A stretch of 64,000 nt of DNA from Sphingomonadaceae bacterium 3R27E2-A (GTDB lineage: Bacteria; Pseudomonadota; Alphaproteobacteria; Sphingomonadales; Sphingomonadaceae). This document shows, piece by piece, positions 1 to 9,025 of this stretch. Every line of letters starts with the position of its first letter. Position 1 is the stretch's first letter. The stretch covers positions 33,811-97,810 of the forward strand of contig SCNT01000015.1 of the NCBI GenBank assembly GCA_005503165.1, given 5' to 3'. A model generated the notes under the pieces. The model saw nothing but the letters and a program-made list of their open reading frames with translations. It did no database searches and was not told the DNA's origin. The position numbers and the translations under genes are program-made.

Positions 1-50
1 TTCCCGAAGAGGGCGAGGCCGAGGGGGAGCCGGTGCCCGCGGCGGACTGA
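1..50 (+). CDS. 3' end of a phage tail gene (partial), possibly a tail assembly chaperone
   Basis: An open frame enters from the left edge and ends in TGA at 48-50. Its last 15 residues are acidic and Gly/Pro-rich (PEEGEAEGEPVPAAD). In siphoviruses the gene pair just before the tape measure gene usually encodes tail assembly chaperones (lambda gpG and gpGT). Position and small size fit that role, but too little is visible for a sequence-based assignment. The next frame downstream is open across this region in the -1 register. Confidence 0.4.
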   Translation, partial: PEEGEAEGEPVPAAD

Positions 51-103
51 CCGGCGCGGGCGAGGACGACGACCCCGCGTGGACCGTCGCGGGGCTGCTG
101 AAA

Positions 104-370
104 TTGTGGATGCAGGCGGGGCAGTCGCTGGCCGACTGGGCCGACGCGACGCCGCGCACGGTGATGATCGCGGTCGACGCCTGGCTGGAACGGCGGGCGT
201 GGGACGCCTGGGCGACGGGCAATGTCGCCTTGGGCCGGGTGGCGAAGATCGACGACCTGCTGCCGCCGGCGCCCGAAAGCGACGAAGCGCGCGAGGCGCG
301 GATCGACCGGACGATCAAGGCCTGGAACATCAAGTTCGATAATGAAGCAAAAGAAAGGAATGCGGCGTGA
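104..370 (+). CDS. Small phage tail protein upstream of the tape measure gene (possible chaperone frameshift product)
   Basis: This 88-residue product ends with TGA at 368-370, overlapping the tape measure start. The only start codons are TTG at 104 and ATG at 110, neither with a clear ribosome binding site. The frame stays open leftward without a stop to the window edge, in the -1 register relative to the gene that ends at 50. That layout matches a gpG/gpGT-type programmed frameshift, where this stretch would be the C-terminal extension of the upstream protein. The protein is Trp- and Ala-rich and no catalytic motif is seen. The alternative is a free-standing gene starting at 104 or 110. Confidence 0.55.
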   Translation: MWMQAGQSLADWADATPRTVMIAVDAWLERRAWDAWATGNVALGRVAKIDDLLPPAPESDEAREARIDRTIKAWNIKFDNEAKERNAA

Positions 371-2481
371 GTGACCCCGTTGCCAAATTGCTGGTGACGC
401 TGGGCATGGACTCCGCCGAATTCACCAAGGGGGCGAAGCGCGCGGCCGACGACGTTTCGAAGATGCGCAAGGGGATGGAGAGCGCCGCCGGCGCGATCAA
501 GGGCGCGATCGGCGGCATGGTCGCGGCGTTCACCGTCGACAAGATTATCGAGGTGGCGAAGGCCGGGCTCGACTATGCGTCGTCGCTGGGCGAGCAGGCG
601 CAGCAGCTGGGCGTGACGACGCGCGCGCTGCAGGAATATCGCTATGCCGCGTCGCAGGCGGGCGTCGAAACCGAACAGATGGACATGGCGCTGGCGCAGC
701 TGACCAAGCGCATCGGCGCCGCCGCCACCGGGTCGAAGAAGGAAGCGGCGGCGTTCAAGGCGCTGGGCGTCGATATCCGCGACGCCAACGGCCATATCAT
801 CGACGCGGGCGACGCGATCCCGCTGATCGCCGAGGGGCTGAAGAAGATCGACAACCCCGCGACCCGCGCCAAATATCTGGTCGACCTGTTCGGCAGGTCG
901 GGCCAGCTGCTCGCCCCGCTGTTGGCCGAGGGCGCCGCCGGGGTGAACGGCCTGCGCGACGCCGCGCACAAGCTGGGCATCGTGCTGGACGACGCGATGA
1001 TCCAGAAGGCCGACGCCGCCGCCGACAAGATGGCCGAGCTGAAACAGGTGCTGGAAGCCAAGATCGCAGTCGCGGTGTCGGACAATGCCGACTCGATCCT
1101 CGAGCTGGTCGACGCCCTGGCCAAGCTGGTCGAATGGGGCGGCAAGGCGGTCAAGGCGTGGAATTATTTCTCGCGGCTCGACTGGACGCCGATCGCACTG
1201 GGCGGGAAAAGTATCTCCGCCCAGTTCGCGCAGTTCCAGATGGACGATCTCGGTCCGCCGGTCGAACTGACGATGGATCCGCGCATGGCGGACGCCCTTC
1301 CCAAACCGAAGGCAGCGCCGCGCCGTCGGGCGCCAACCGGAACCGGCGTGAACTGGGGCAGCGCGCTCCCCGCCAAACAGCCGTTCCGGCTGGCTCCGCC
1401 GGTCGGCTGGCCGACGACCAGGGCGGTCGGCGGCATGCCCGGCGGCTTCGACCTTTCGGCGATGGCGCCCGGGCTCGGCGCGTCGGACTGGATCCGCACG
1501 GCCGAGGCGGCGAAGAAAGCCGATGTCGCGATGGCCGCGGCGGGCAGCAGCGCGCGCAAGGCGGCAACCTCCGACTTCCCCCAGCTCGAGGCGGCGACCG
1601 GCAAGCTGACCGAGAAGATGGCGGGGCTGCGCGACGCGACGCAGAATATCCTCGACCGGCTGTTCCCCGAACAGGCCGACCAGCGCCAGTTCGCCAGCGA
1701 AATGGCGGTGCTGGACCAGGCGCTAAAGGACGGCCAGCTGTCGGCCGCCGCGCATGGCGAGGCGATCCGCGCGCTGCGCCGCGAATATCTGGGCCTGCAC
1801 CGCGACCTGATCGCCACCGCGCCGGGCGACAACAGCTTCCCCGGCATCGAGACGGTCGATGGCACGACGTCGATCGAGGACATCGCGCGCGACGAAATCG
1901 ATCGCGTCGGCGGCTTGTTCGAGGACATGGCCGACCGCGCCGAAACGGCGAACGTCCGCATCGTCGGCAGCATGGCGCAGATGGTCGACGGCACGCTGGG
2001 CCAGCTCGACCGGCTGACGCGGTCGATCAAGTCGGGCGACTGGCTCGACACGCTGGGCGCGGTGCTGTCGCTGGTCGACGGCATCGCGCAGCTGGCGACG
2101 GACGGCAAGGGGTTCAAGGTCGGCGCGGTGACCTTCGGCAACGGCAGCTATGGCGGCGCGGGCACGCCCGGTTTCGCCACCGGCGGGGCGATGAAGCTGG
2201 GCGGCCTGCCCGGCGTCGACACGAACCTGCTGTCGCTGAACGGCCAGCCCCTCGCCCGCGTGTCGGCGGGCGAGACGATGCACATCACCCCCGCGAACGA
2301 CCGCGCCAGCGGCGGGGAGATGACGGTGCGGGTGATCAAGGGCGACCTGTTCGACGTCGTGGTCGAGCGGAAGGTGGCGGGAGGGATCGCGGCCAGCGCG
2401 CCGGCATTGGCCCGGATGGGCGGCGACAATGCGATCGCGCGGATCCGCGGGATCGAAGCGCGGACGCTGGGGCGGCGATAG
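367..2481 (+). CDS. Phage tail tape measure protein
   Basis: This 704-residue protein sets tail length and is threaded through the tail tube of a long-tailed phage. It opens with a typical tape-measure N-terminus containing AEFTKGAKRAADDVSKMRKG, followed by a hydrophobic Gly/Ala segment at about residues 40-60 and long Ala-rich helical stretches. The C-terminal part carries the tape-measure tail seen in many alphaproteobacterial phages (GGLPGVDTNLLSLNGQPLAR, then VSAGETMHI). The start is GTG at 367, overlapping the upstream stop as GTGA, which suggests translational coupling. At about 700 residues it predicts a siphovirus tail of moderate length. The family call is secure; the exact phage group is not. 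Confidence 0.88.
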   Translation: MSDPVAKLLVTLGMDSAEFTKGAKRAADDVSKMRKGMESAAGAIKGAIGGMVAAFTVDKIIEVAKAGLDYASSLGEQAQQLGVTTRALQEYRYAASQAGVETEQMDMALAQLTKRIGAAATGSKKEAAAFKALGVDIRDANGHIIDAGDAIPLIAEGLKKIDNPATRAKYLVDLFGRSGQLLAPLLAEGAAGVNGLRDAAHKLGIVLDDAMIQKADAAADKMAELKQVLEAKIAVAVSDNADSILELVDALAKLVEWGGKAVKAWNYFSRLDWTPIALGGKSISAQFAQFQMDDLGPPVELTMDPRMADALPKPKAAPRRRAPTGTGVNWGSALPAKQPFRLAPPVGWPTTRAVGGMPGGFDLSAMAPGLGASDWIRTAEAAKKADVAMAAAGSSARKAATSDFPQLEAATGKLTEKMAGLRDATQNILDRLFPEQADQRQFASEMAVLDQALKDGQLSAAAHGEAIRALRREYLGLHRDLIATAPGDNSFPGIETVDGTTSIEDIARDEIDRVGGLFEDMADRAETANVRIVGSMAQMVDGTLGQLDRLTRSIKSGDWLDTLGAVLSLVDGIAQLATDGKGFKVGAVTFGNGSYGGAGTPGFATGGAMKLGGLPGVDTNLLSLNGQPLARVSAGETMHITPANDRASGGEMTVRVIKGDLFDVVVERKVAGGIAASAPALARMGGDNAIARIRGIEARTLGRR

Positions 2482-2483
2482 GC

Positions 2484-3077
2484 ATGTCTCTGGTCGACCT
2501 GCCCGACTCGCCGGGTCCGGCGAGCGTGACCTGGCGCGAGCAGGATTTCGGCGGCGCGCCGCCCGGGCTGCTGGGCGGGGCGACCGACCGGGTGAACCGG
2601 CTGGGCAACCGCTGGGCGGTCGACGTCGTGCTGCCGCCGCTGTCGCTGGACGATGCGCGGCGCTGGTCGGCGGCGCTGTCGCTGGGGCTGAAGATGGGGG
2701 TGCGCTGGCGGGTGCGGCAGGTCGGGCTGGCGTCGGGGCCGATCGGCGCGCCGCTGGTCGCGGGGGCGGGGCAGCTGGGCATGACGCTGAACGCCGACGG
2801 CTTCACCCCCGGCGCGTCGTGGATGGCGGGGCAATGGGTTTCGGTGGTCACCGATGGCGAGCGCGACCTGTACCTGATCGCCGAGTCGGGTTTCGCCGAC
2901 GCCGACGGCGAGGCGGCGCTGGCGCTGACGACGATGCTGCGCGTCGCGCCCGACGACAATGACGTGCTGGACTTTGCGCCGCGGATCGAGGGGCTGCTGG
3001 GCGGCGAGCAATTGAGCTGGACGATCGACCGGATGCGGCTGGGCGGCGTCGCCTTTTCGATCGAGGAAGACGCATAG
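2484..3077 (+). CDS. Phage distal tail protein, hypothetical
   Basis: A 197-residue protein starts with ATG two bases after the tape measure stop, and its TAG overlaps the next start. It is rich in beta-prone segments and contains no cysteine, membrane segment or enzyme motif. A gene directly after the tape measure in siphoviruses and gene transfer agents normally encodes a distal tail or tail-tip subunit (the slot of GTA gp12). I do not recognise the family from sequence, so the role rests on position alone. An adaptor between tail tube and tip is the simplest reading. Confidence 0.6.
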   Translation: MSLVDLPDSPGPASVTWREQDFGGAPPGLLGGATDRVNRLGNRWAVDVVLPPLSLDDARRWSAALSLGLKMGVRWRVRQVGLASGPIGAPLVAGAGQLGMTLNADGFTPGASWMAGQWVSVVTDGERDLYLIAESGFADADGEAALALTTMLRVAPDDNDVLDFAPRIEGLLGGEQLSWTIDRMRLGGVAFSIEEDA

Positions 3078-3685
3078 TGGCGGTCACGACGCTGGCGACC
3101 TTCGCCAAATTCGACTTCCCGGGCGGGGCGGTGCGGCTGAGCGACGGCGGCGCGATGCGGTACGACGGCGACATCTATGCCGTGCGCGATCCGGTGTGGG
3201 GCGCGGTGGCGGAGATGGACCCGGTCGAATCGGGGATCGGCGACATGGCGCCCGCGGGTTCGCTGGTGCTGGCGCCGAAGCCCGCCACCGCGCTGTCGGT
3301 GCTGATGGACCCGGCGCTGTCGGGGTGCCGGGTGCAGGCGTGGGCGGGCGAGCTCGACCCCGCGACGGGCGAGGTCGCGGCGGCCGACCGCATCGCCGAC
3401 TGGGTGGTCGATTTCGTGCGCAACCGGCTGGGCCGGGGCACGCGGACGATCGCGCTGGCGCTGATCACCCGCGCCGAAAAACTGTTCCTGACGAACCGCG
3501 GAAACGTGATTTCCTCTCGCTTTCACCAGAGCATCTGGGCCGGCGAAAAGGGCTGCGACAATTGCACCGACGTCGAATTCACCGTGCCGTGGGGGACGCA
3601 GCCGGCGCCCAGCGGCAAGGCGGGGGGCAGCACGACGCCGGGCGGCGGGGGCGGCGGGCGCACCTGGCTGGACGCGCTGCGGTGA
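3077..3685 (+). CDS. Phage tail tip/baseplate protein, GTA gp13-like slot
   Basis: A 202-residue product starts with GTG at 3077, sharing a base with the upstream TAG. The N-terminal half has a repeated beta pattern (RLSDGGAMRYDGDIYAVRDP), and the middle contains a RAEKLFLTNRGNVISSRFHQ segment and a GCDNC pair. A Gly-rich run (STTPGGGGGG) lies near the C-terminus. Its position between the distal tail protein and the tip complex matches the DUF2163-type baseplate hub gene of gene transfer agents, and the GCDNC motif is reminiscent of that family. The match is by eye and moderate. Confidence 0.6.
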   Translation: MAVTTLATFAKFDFPGGAVRLSDGGAMRYDGDIYAVRDPVWGAVAEMDPVESGIGDMAPAGSLVLAPKPATALSVLMDPALSGCRVQAWAGELDPATGEVAAADRIADWVVDFVRNRLGRGTRTIALALITRAEKLFLTNRGNVISSRFHQSIWAGEKGCDNCTDVEFTVPWGTQPAPSGKAGGSTTPGGGGGGRTWLDALR

Positions 3686-4134
3686 GGCCGCTGTCGCTGG
3701 CCGAGCGCGGGCGGCGCACCGGGGCGCTGATCGACGTGTGGCGCGAACGCCCGCTCGACTGGCGCGCGCGGCATCATTGCATCGCGCTGGCGCATGCGCA
3801 GGCGCGCGCGATGGGGGCAAAGCCGCCCGCGCTGCCGTCGATCCGCAGCCCGCTGCAGGCGCGGCGCGCGCTGGAAAAAATGGGGTTCGAAACGGTCGAA
3901 GACATGCTGACCAGCCTGTTCCCGCGCATTCCGCCCGCGATGATGCGCGTCGGCGATCTGTGCACCGTGCCCGGCGCCGACGAACCCGGCGGGCCGCGCG
4001 GGCTGGCGGCGGTGATGGTCGCCGACGGGCATGGCAATGTGTTCGGGTGGCACGCCGCCACCGGCTTTCGCCGGATCGAATCGGTGCTGGCGGTCAACGC
4101 CGACTGCACCGGGGCGTGGAGGATCGGCTGGTGA
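3682..4134 (+). CDS. Phage tail-associated protein, hypothetical (150 aa)
   Basis: This gene begins with GTG at 3682, overlapping the previous stop as GTGA, and ends at 4134 overlapping the next GTG start. In lambda-like and GTA-like tail operons this slot holds a cell-wall peptidase (lambda gpK, GTA gp14). No NlpC/P60 Cys-His pair can be identified: the protein has two cysteines, in a GDLCTVPG and an NADCTGAW context, and neither resembles a catalytic site. The C-terminal half contains VMVADGHGNVFGWHAATGFR. It may be a peptidase-slot replacement. The function is unknown. Confidence 0.6.
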   Translation: MRPLSLAERGRRTGALIDVWRERPLDWRARHHCIALAHAQARAMGAKPPALPSIRSPLQARRALEKMGFETVEDMLTSLFPRIPPAMMRVGDLCTVPGADEPGGPRGLAAVMVADGHGNVFGWHAATGFRRIESVLAVNADCTGAWRIGW

Positions 4135-6068
4135 GCGGCGCGCTGAAATTCGTCGGCAAGGTCGCGGGCCTCGTATCGACGGTGGCTTCCTTCATTCCCG
4201 GCGGGGAGACGATCGCCGCGATCGCCGCGGCCGTCGCCGTCGTCGCAACCACCGCGGGCAATCTGCTCGCCAAGAAGCCTGCCGCCGTGGGGCAGGTGGA
4301 AAGGAGGATGTTCGGCGCCAATTCGCCGATGATCTATGCGGTCGGGCGATCGAGCAGCGCGGGGGCGCAGGTGCACGACGTCGCCTGGGGCGGCAAGGTG
4401 GGCAAGGTGTACAACCCCTATCGCATGCTGGTGATCCTGCTGTCGTGCGCGGGGCCGATCCACGCGATCGAGGCGGTGCAGTTCGACCATGCGACGGTGC
4501 CGTTCAGCGGCTCGGCCGCCACCGGCTATTACGGCGGGTTCGTGTGGAAGGACGAACAGCTGGGGCAACAGCCCGAGACGGCGGCTCTGGAGGCCGCGCC
4601 GGGGCAGGGGTGGGGCACGCCGCCGGGATGGGGCAGCGATTATAAATTGTCGGGCAAGGCGGCGATCGCGCTGTCGTTCAAGTTCGACAAGGAGGGCAAG
4701 GTATTCGCCCAGGGCCTGCCCCCGATCACCGTCATCCGCCAGGGCGTGTCGACCTATGACGCGCGGCAGGACAGCACCTATCCCGGCGGGTCGGGGGCGC
4801 ACCGGATCGACGACGAAACGACGTGGGAATATAGCGAATCGCCCGCGCAGCACGCGGTCGCCTATGCGCTGGGCCGTCGCGAGAACGGCAAGCTGGTGTT
4901 CGGCCCGGGGCTGGAGGCGTCCGGCATCGACCTGAACGCCGCGGTCGCGTGGGACAATGTGTGCGACGCCAATGGCTGGACCGTCGGCGGCGACCTGTAC
5001 GAGCCGGGCGACAGCTGGAACAATCTGAAGCGCCTCTGCCAGGCGGGGGCGTGCGAGCCGGTGATCGGCACCGACGGGGTGCTGACCTTCGACTATCTGG
5101 CGCCGCGCGTGTCGCTGGCGACGGTGCGGGCGCGGGACATCAAGGGCGACGTCGCCGAATCGGCGAGCGGCCAGACCTGGCGCGAGCGGGTAAACACCAT
5201 CGTGCCGCGCTATCGCAGCGAGGCGAACCAGTGGAATTACGTCCAGGCGACCGAGCAGTCGGTCGAGGATTTCGTCACCGCCGACGGCGAGGAAAAGACC
5301 GAGGAAATCCAGTACGACCTGGTCCAGTCGGCGGACCAGGCGGCCGAGCTGGCGCAATATGAATTGTGGCAGCGGCGCGAGCCGCCGGCGAATATCGTGC
5401 TGGGCCCCGAATGGCGCGCGTACCAGCCCGGCGACACGCTGACGCTGGACGCCGATATCGGGCTGTGGCCGACCGACCTGGACGTGGTGATCCGCGGCAA
5501 GAGTTACGACCCGCTGACCGGGCTGACCAGTTTCGAACTGAAGGGCGAAAATCCCGACAAGCATGCGGCGGTGCTGGGGTCGACGGCGTCGCCGCCGCCG
5601 GCGCCGGTGATCCCGACGGGGGAGGACCTGGACATCGCCTTTGCCGAGAATGTGGCGCCGGTCGGCTATCTGGAAACGGTGATCAAGGCCAGCGAGATAC
5701 TGAACATCGCCGGCGGCGACCTGATCACCTCGGTCGATGCGGGCAGCGATGCGTCGATCGTCATCGCCGACCACGAACGCCGCTACACCGGCCAAAGCGC
5801 GCCGGTGGCGATCGACGGGGCGACGATCACCGGGCTGGCCTATGACACGCCCTACTGGATTTATTACGACGATCCCGACCGCACCGGCGGCGCCGTGACC
5901 TATGGCGCGGTGACGGGCGGCGCATCGGGCGCGGTGACCACCGCCGACGATCCCGGGCGGCACTTCATCGGCTATGTGCTCAGCGCCAGCAGCGGCGGCG
6001 GCGACATCGTCGGCGACCCCGGCGGCCTGCCGATCGGCATCAGGCCCGACAACTGGAACTATGTCTAA
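4131..6068 (+). CDS. Phage tail tip attachment (host-specificity, J-like) protein
   Basis: A 645-residue protein starts with GTG at 4131. It opens with a hydrophobic Ala/Val-rich segment (about residues 10-45), then the region VGQVERRMFGANSPMIYAVG and a long mixed alpha/beta body with many Trp, Asp and Gly residues. The C-terminal third resembles a fibronectin-like or carbohydrate-binding beta-sandwich (TYGAVTGGASGAVTTADDPG). Size, position after the peptidase slot and layout fit the central tail-tip protein that carries receptor-binding elements, like lambda gpJ or GTA gp15, although it is shorter than either. Confidence 0.72.
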   Translation: MSGALKFVGKVAGLVSTVASFIPGGETIAAIAAAVAVVATTAGNLLAKKPAAVGQVERRMFGANSPMIYAVGRSSSAGAQVHDVAWGGKVGKVYNPYRMLVILLSCAGPIHAIEAVQFDHATVPFSGSAATGYYGGFVWKDEQLGQQPETAALEAAPGQGWGTPPGWGSDYKLSGKAAIALSFKFDKEGKVFAQGLPPITVIRQGVSTYDARQDSTYPGGSGAHRIDDETTWEYSESPAQHAVAYALGRRENGKLVFGPGLEASGIDLNAAVAWDNVCDANGWTVGGDLYEPGDSWNNLKRLCQAGACEPVIGTDGVLTFDYLAPRVSLATVRARDIKGDVAESASGQTWRERVNTIVPRYRSEANQWNYVQATEQSVEDFVTADGEEKTEEIQYDLVQSADQAAELAQYELWQRREPPANIVLGPEWRAYQPGDTLTLDADIGLWPTDLDVVIRGKSYDPLTGLTSFELKGENPDKHAAVLGSTASPPPAPVIPTGEDLDIAFAENVAPVGYLETVIKASEILNIAGGDLITSVDAGSDASIVIADHERRYTGQSAPVAIDGATITGLAYDTPYWIYYDDPDRTGGAVTYGAVTGGASGAVTTADDPGRHFIGYVLSASSGGGDIVGDPGGLPIGIRPDNWNYV

Positions 6069-6080
6069 GGAAGGATGACG

Positions 6081-6467
6081 ATGGCGGCACCACAGAATTA
6101 CCGCGCGCTGGTCGAGGGTGCGGGCGCGGGATATGTCGAGGACGTCATGGCGAACGATGCGCCCTATGCGCTGGTCGTGACGATCGAGGGCGACGACGCC
6201 ACGGCCGACAGCTTTGCCGCCGACGTGATGACCTTTCCCGACCTGCGCCTGGCCGGCAGTGCGGTCGCGATGGCGGTGAGCACGCCGGTGCTGGAGGGCG
6301 AGGACACGGTCTTCACCTGCTCGCTGACCGAAACGCAGGTGCAGGACCTGGGCGCCGCACCCGAGATCGGGCGCGAGATCGAAGTTTATGCGCGGGTGCA
6401 CCGCACGCCGTCGGGGGGCCACAAGTCGCTGTTCCTCGGCGTCAAGCTGACGCGACTGGGGAGCTGA
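6081..6467 (+). CDS. Phage structural protein, hypothetical (about 128 aa)
   Basis: A small acidic protein follows the tip gene. Two in-frame ATGs are available, at 6075 and 6081. The ribosome binding site AGGAAGG ends at 6074, which gives a spacing of six bases for 6081 and none for 6075, so 6081 is preferred. The sequence is beta-rich (FAADVMTFPDLRLAGSAVAM; LGVKLTRLGS at the end), with no signal peptide or membrane segment. Its place between tip and fibre genes suggests a tail accessory or fibre-attachment protein. I do not recognise the family. Confidence 0.55.
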   Translation: MAAPQNYRALVEGAGAGYVEDVMANDAPYALVVTIEGDDATADSFAADVMTFPDLRLAGSAVAMAVSTPVLEGEDTVFTCSLTETQVQDLGAAPEIGREIEVYARVHRTPSGGHKSLFLGVKLTRLGS

Positions 6468-6471
6468 CAAG

Positions 6472-7878
6472 ATGGGTGCAGTTACGGTTCAGGTCATCGA
6501 CCAGCGCGTCGTCGTCCAGCAGGGCGAAAACACGCTGGCCGCGCGCCAGGCGGCGGTCCGGGCCGAGACGGCACGCGACGAGATTCTGGAGAATGCCGGT
6601 TTCGTCGCGGTCTCGGCTGCGCTGCCCGATATCGAGGACGTCGCACCGCACGTCGATGCCCTGGAAGTGGTTGCCGACGACCTGAACCTTGGCGGTTCGT
6701 CGCTGCTCGCGGCGGGCCCCGACGCCATCGCCGCGGCCGCCACCATCGGGCTCGACACGCGCAACCCCGCGTCGCTCGGCGCCTTCGGCGGCGTCGACGC
6801 CAGCGACACGGTGACCCGCCGCGCGGCGCTGTTCGCCTCGGTCCCCGGCAAGTCGATCGTCGCCAACCAGTTCGAAAGCGCGAAGCGGGCGCAGATGCGG
6901 AAGACCGTCGACGGGATCGGACACAGCGCCATGCAGGGATCGGGCGTCGTGTCGGCGGGCGCGACGGTCAACTCGCGCGCGGGGATCAACGGGTCGCTGC
7001 CGCGCCACCTTGCCTATCTTCTGAGCCAGTACGACATGGCGTGGCGCGTGATCAACCGAGGCCAGTCGGCGCAGAAAAGCCACGAGATTGCCGCGCGCAT
7101 GGGCGCGATCCCGATGAACATCACCCTGAACAGCGGCACGACGCTTGCGGCCAGCGGCGCGGTGGGTTGCACGACATCTCCGGGATCGAACGGGCCGTCG
7201 GCGCAGCGCGGCACCTCGCTCGACATCTATGACGGCTTCATCGGGAACCAGGCCTGCCGCCTGACCAACACCGGCACCGGCATCAATGCGGTCACCCTGG
7301 TCTATACGATCGAACAGGTCGACGGGACCGGCGACATCACGGTCAACCCCGGAACGCCCTTCTGGCTTGCCCCCGACCCGCTGGACCATGCGATCAAGCT
7401 GATCTGGGCGACCGAGAATGACGGCGACAACCAGTTGTCGTTCGACATGGCGGGCGCGATGATCGAAAAGCTGCCGCAGGACGAACGGCGCTTCATCCTG
7501 ATGGGCGACTGGCCTTTCTCAACGGGGGCGATGGACGCCGGATCGACGGCGCATAACGACATGCTGGCCAAAAACGCCGAGTTCCGCCTGCGCTACGGCG
7601 GGAATTTCTTCGACGTCTACAAGTTCCTGCGCGGCGACTATCCCTATGACGGGACGGTCTGGCCTTCGATCTGGCAGATGACCGGCGAGAGCGAGGCGCA
7701 ATCGTCGAACGACTATGTTTCGGCGGGCGATTGGGTGACGCTGGGTCGCATTCCGCGGCGGTGGATATCGATCCACAAGGGCGGCGCCGACCTCAACCAT
7801 TTCCACGAAGATACCAACTGGTGGCTCGCGCAGGCGCTGATCGAGTTTCACTTCAAGCCGAAAGGGTGGCTGGCATGA
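6472..7878 (+). CDS. Phage tail fibre with C-terminal SGNH/GDSL hydrolase-like domain
   Basis: A 468-residue protein. Residues 1-140 look like a fibre-attachment region. From about residue 145 the SGNH-hydrolase blocks can be followed: a GHS nucleophile site (VDGIGHSAMQG, Ser152), a block II-like INRGQSAQKSHEIAARMGAI, an Asn-containing block near ATENDGDNQ, and the closing Asp-x-x-His (DLNHFHED, Asp440/His443) followed by a GWL end. Phage proteins of this type can remove acyl groups from surface polysaccharide during adsorption; the substrate here is unknown. The GxS site deviates from the classic GDS. The next gene overlaps its stop as ATGA. Confidence 0.7.
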   Translation: MGAVTVQVIDQRVVVQQGENTLAARQAAVRAETARDEILENAGFVAVSAALPDIEDVAPHVDALEVVADDLNLGGSSLLAAGPDAIAAAATIGLDTRNPASLGAFGGVDASDTVTRRAALFASVPGKSIVANQFESAKRAQMRKTVDGIGHSAMQGSGVVSAGATVNSRAGINGSLPRHLAYLLSQYDMAWRVINRGQSAQKSHEIAARMGAIPMNITLNSGTTLAASGAVGCTTSPGSNGPSAQRGTSLDIYDGFIGNQACRLTNTGTGINAVTLVYTIEQVDGTGDITVNPGTPFWLAPDPLDHAIKLIWATENDGDNQLSFDMAGAMIEKLPQDERRFILMGDWPFSTGAMDAGSTAHNDMLAKNAEFRLRYGGNFFDVYKFLRGDYPYDGTVWPSIWQMTGESEAQSSNDYVSAGDWVTLGRIPRRWISIHKGGADLNHFHEDTNWWLAQALIEFHFKPKGWLA

Positions 7879-8891
7879 CGAAATCGGTCCTTTTCGGAGC
7901 TTCGGAGCCGACCGCTTACGACGGTTCGATGGAGCTTCCCGATGGCGACGCGATCTTCCCCGGCACGATCCTGTCGGTGCAATTCGACGATCTCAGCGCG
8001 GTGCCGACCAACGGGCAGGTTCTGCATAACCGTGCGTGGCGCCAGTTCGCCAAGCTGACCGGGCGCGACGCGAGCGACGAGGCCGATTGTCACCCGACTT
8101 TCGTCATCGGCAGCAATGCGGCGTCGGACAAGCTGAAGCTCGAGCTGACGCCGAAGGGCGGGCTCTACGGCAGCCCCTCGCATAGTTCAGGCGACGCGAA
8201 CACGCGCGCCTATGTCAACGCCCCCGCCGCCATCAAGCAGTATATTCTCGACAACACGGTGCAGGGCGGGACCGATCCCGTCGACACCGCGCAGGCATGG
8301 AACGCCGCAAGCAATCACGCGATGCTGCACGTCGTCTGGCTGACGATGAATCGCGCGGGCCGTACCGACAGCGGCAAGGTCGGCAACACGGTCAACTTCC
8401 TGCGCATCACCAACATGATCTCGATGACCGAGGCCGCGATCACGCCGAACTTCGCGGTCACCGGGACCGAGAACACCGGCATGACGGGGACCAGCACGTC
8501 GCGTGTCGGCAACTTCGCCGATCCCGCCTTGCCGACCGTGATCGATACGCCGCAGATGCGCTACGCCGCGACGCGGGGATGGAACGGCGCCGAACCGGCG
8601 AACCCCGCCGCCTTCGATTGCGTCTGCGGCTTCGGCGTGTTGCCGGGCCAGTCGGCGAGCGGCCTCCAGCAGGCGGCCCCATCGTGGGCCATCTATCGAT
8701 GGGACATCATCGACGGCGCGCTGGCCTGTCCCTATGGCAATGCCAAGGCCTTTCGCGGGCTGGGGGCCATCGATTTCCGCCACACGATCAGCGATCTGTA
8801 CGAGCCGCGAAACCAGCTGGCGGCGGCGCGGCGGCGCGCCTTTGCGCCGGGCGGGCAGTTCTACGACGACACATTGCCGAGCCCGCTGTGA
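7875..8891 (+). CDS. Phage receptor-end/tail protein, hypothetical (338 aa)
   Basis: This gene starts at ATG 7875, overlapping the SGNH fibre stop, and encodes 338 residues with many Asn, Thr and aromatic residues. No signal peptide, membrane segment or catalytic motif is visible. Three cysteines occur, two close together in FDCVCGFG. Composition and position after the fibre suggest a virion surface or receptor-binding partner of the SGNH fibre. Overlap with both neighbours (ATGA at the start, GTGA at the end) implies that it is co-translated with them. Confidence 0.55.
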   Translation: MTKSVLFGASEPTAYDGSMELPDGDAIFPGTILSVQFDDLSAVPTNGQVLHNRAWRQFAKLTGRDASDEADCHPTFVIGSNAASDKLKLELTPKGGLYGSPSHSSGDANTRAYVNAPAAIKQYILDNTVQGGTDPVDTAQAWNAASNHAMLHVVWLTMNRAGRTDSGKVGNTVNFLRITNMISMTEAAITPNFAVTGTENTGMTGTSTSRVGNFADPALPTVIDTPQMRYAATRGWNGAEPANPAAFDCVCGFGVLPGQSASGLQQAAPSWAIYRWDIIDGALACPYGNAKAFRGLGAIDFRHTISDLYEPRNQLAAARRRAFAPGGQFYDDTLPSPL

Positions 8892-9025
8892 CCCTCGGCC
8901 AGATCATCGGCGCGCTGATGCTGGCGCTCGCGTCGCTGTTGATGGCCGGCGCCATCTATGCGGCGGTGCTGGTGCCGCCCGCCGACCGGCGGCGGATCCG
9001 CGACGAAGACGAGGGGCGGCCGTGA
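8888..9025 (+). CDS. Very small membrane protein of the lysis region (45 aa)
   Basis: A 45-residue product starts with GTG at 8888 (GTGA overlap with the upstream stop) and ends at 9025 with the same overlap into the next gene. It has a single hydrophobic segment (about residues 5-27) followed by a short charged tail (RRRIRDEDEGRP), the shape of a single-span membrane protein. Its position just before the lysis genes makes a holin, antiholin or pinholin role possible. No sequence family is recognised. Confidence 0.5.
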   Translation: MTLGQIIGALMLALASLLMAGAIYAAVLVPPADRRRIRDEDEGRP

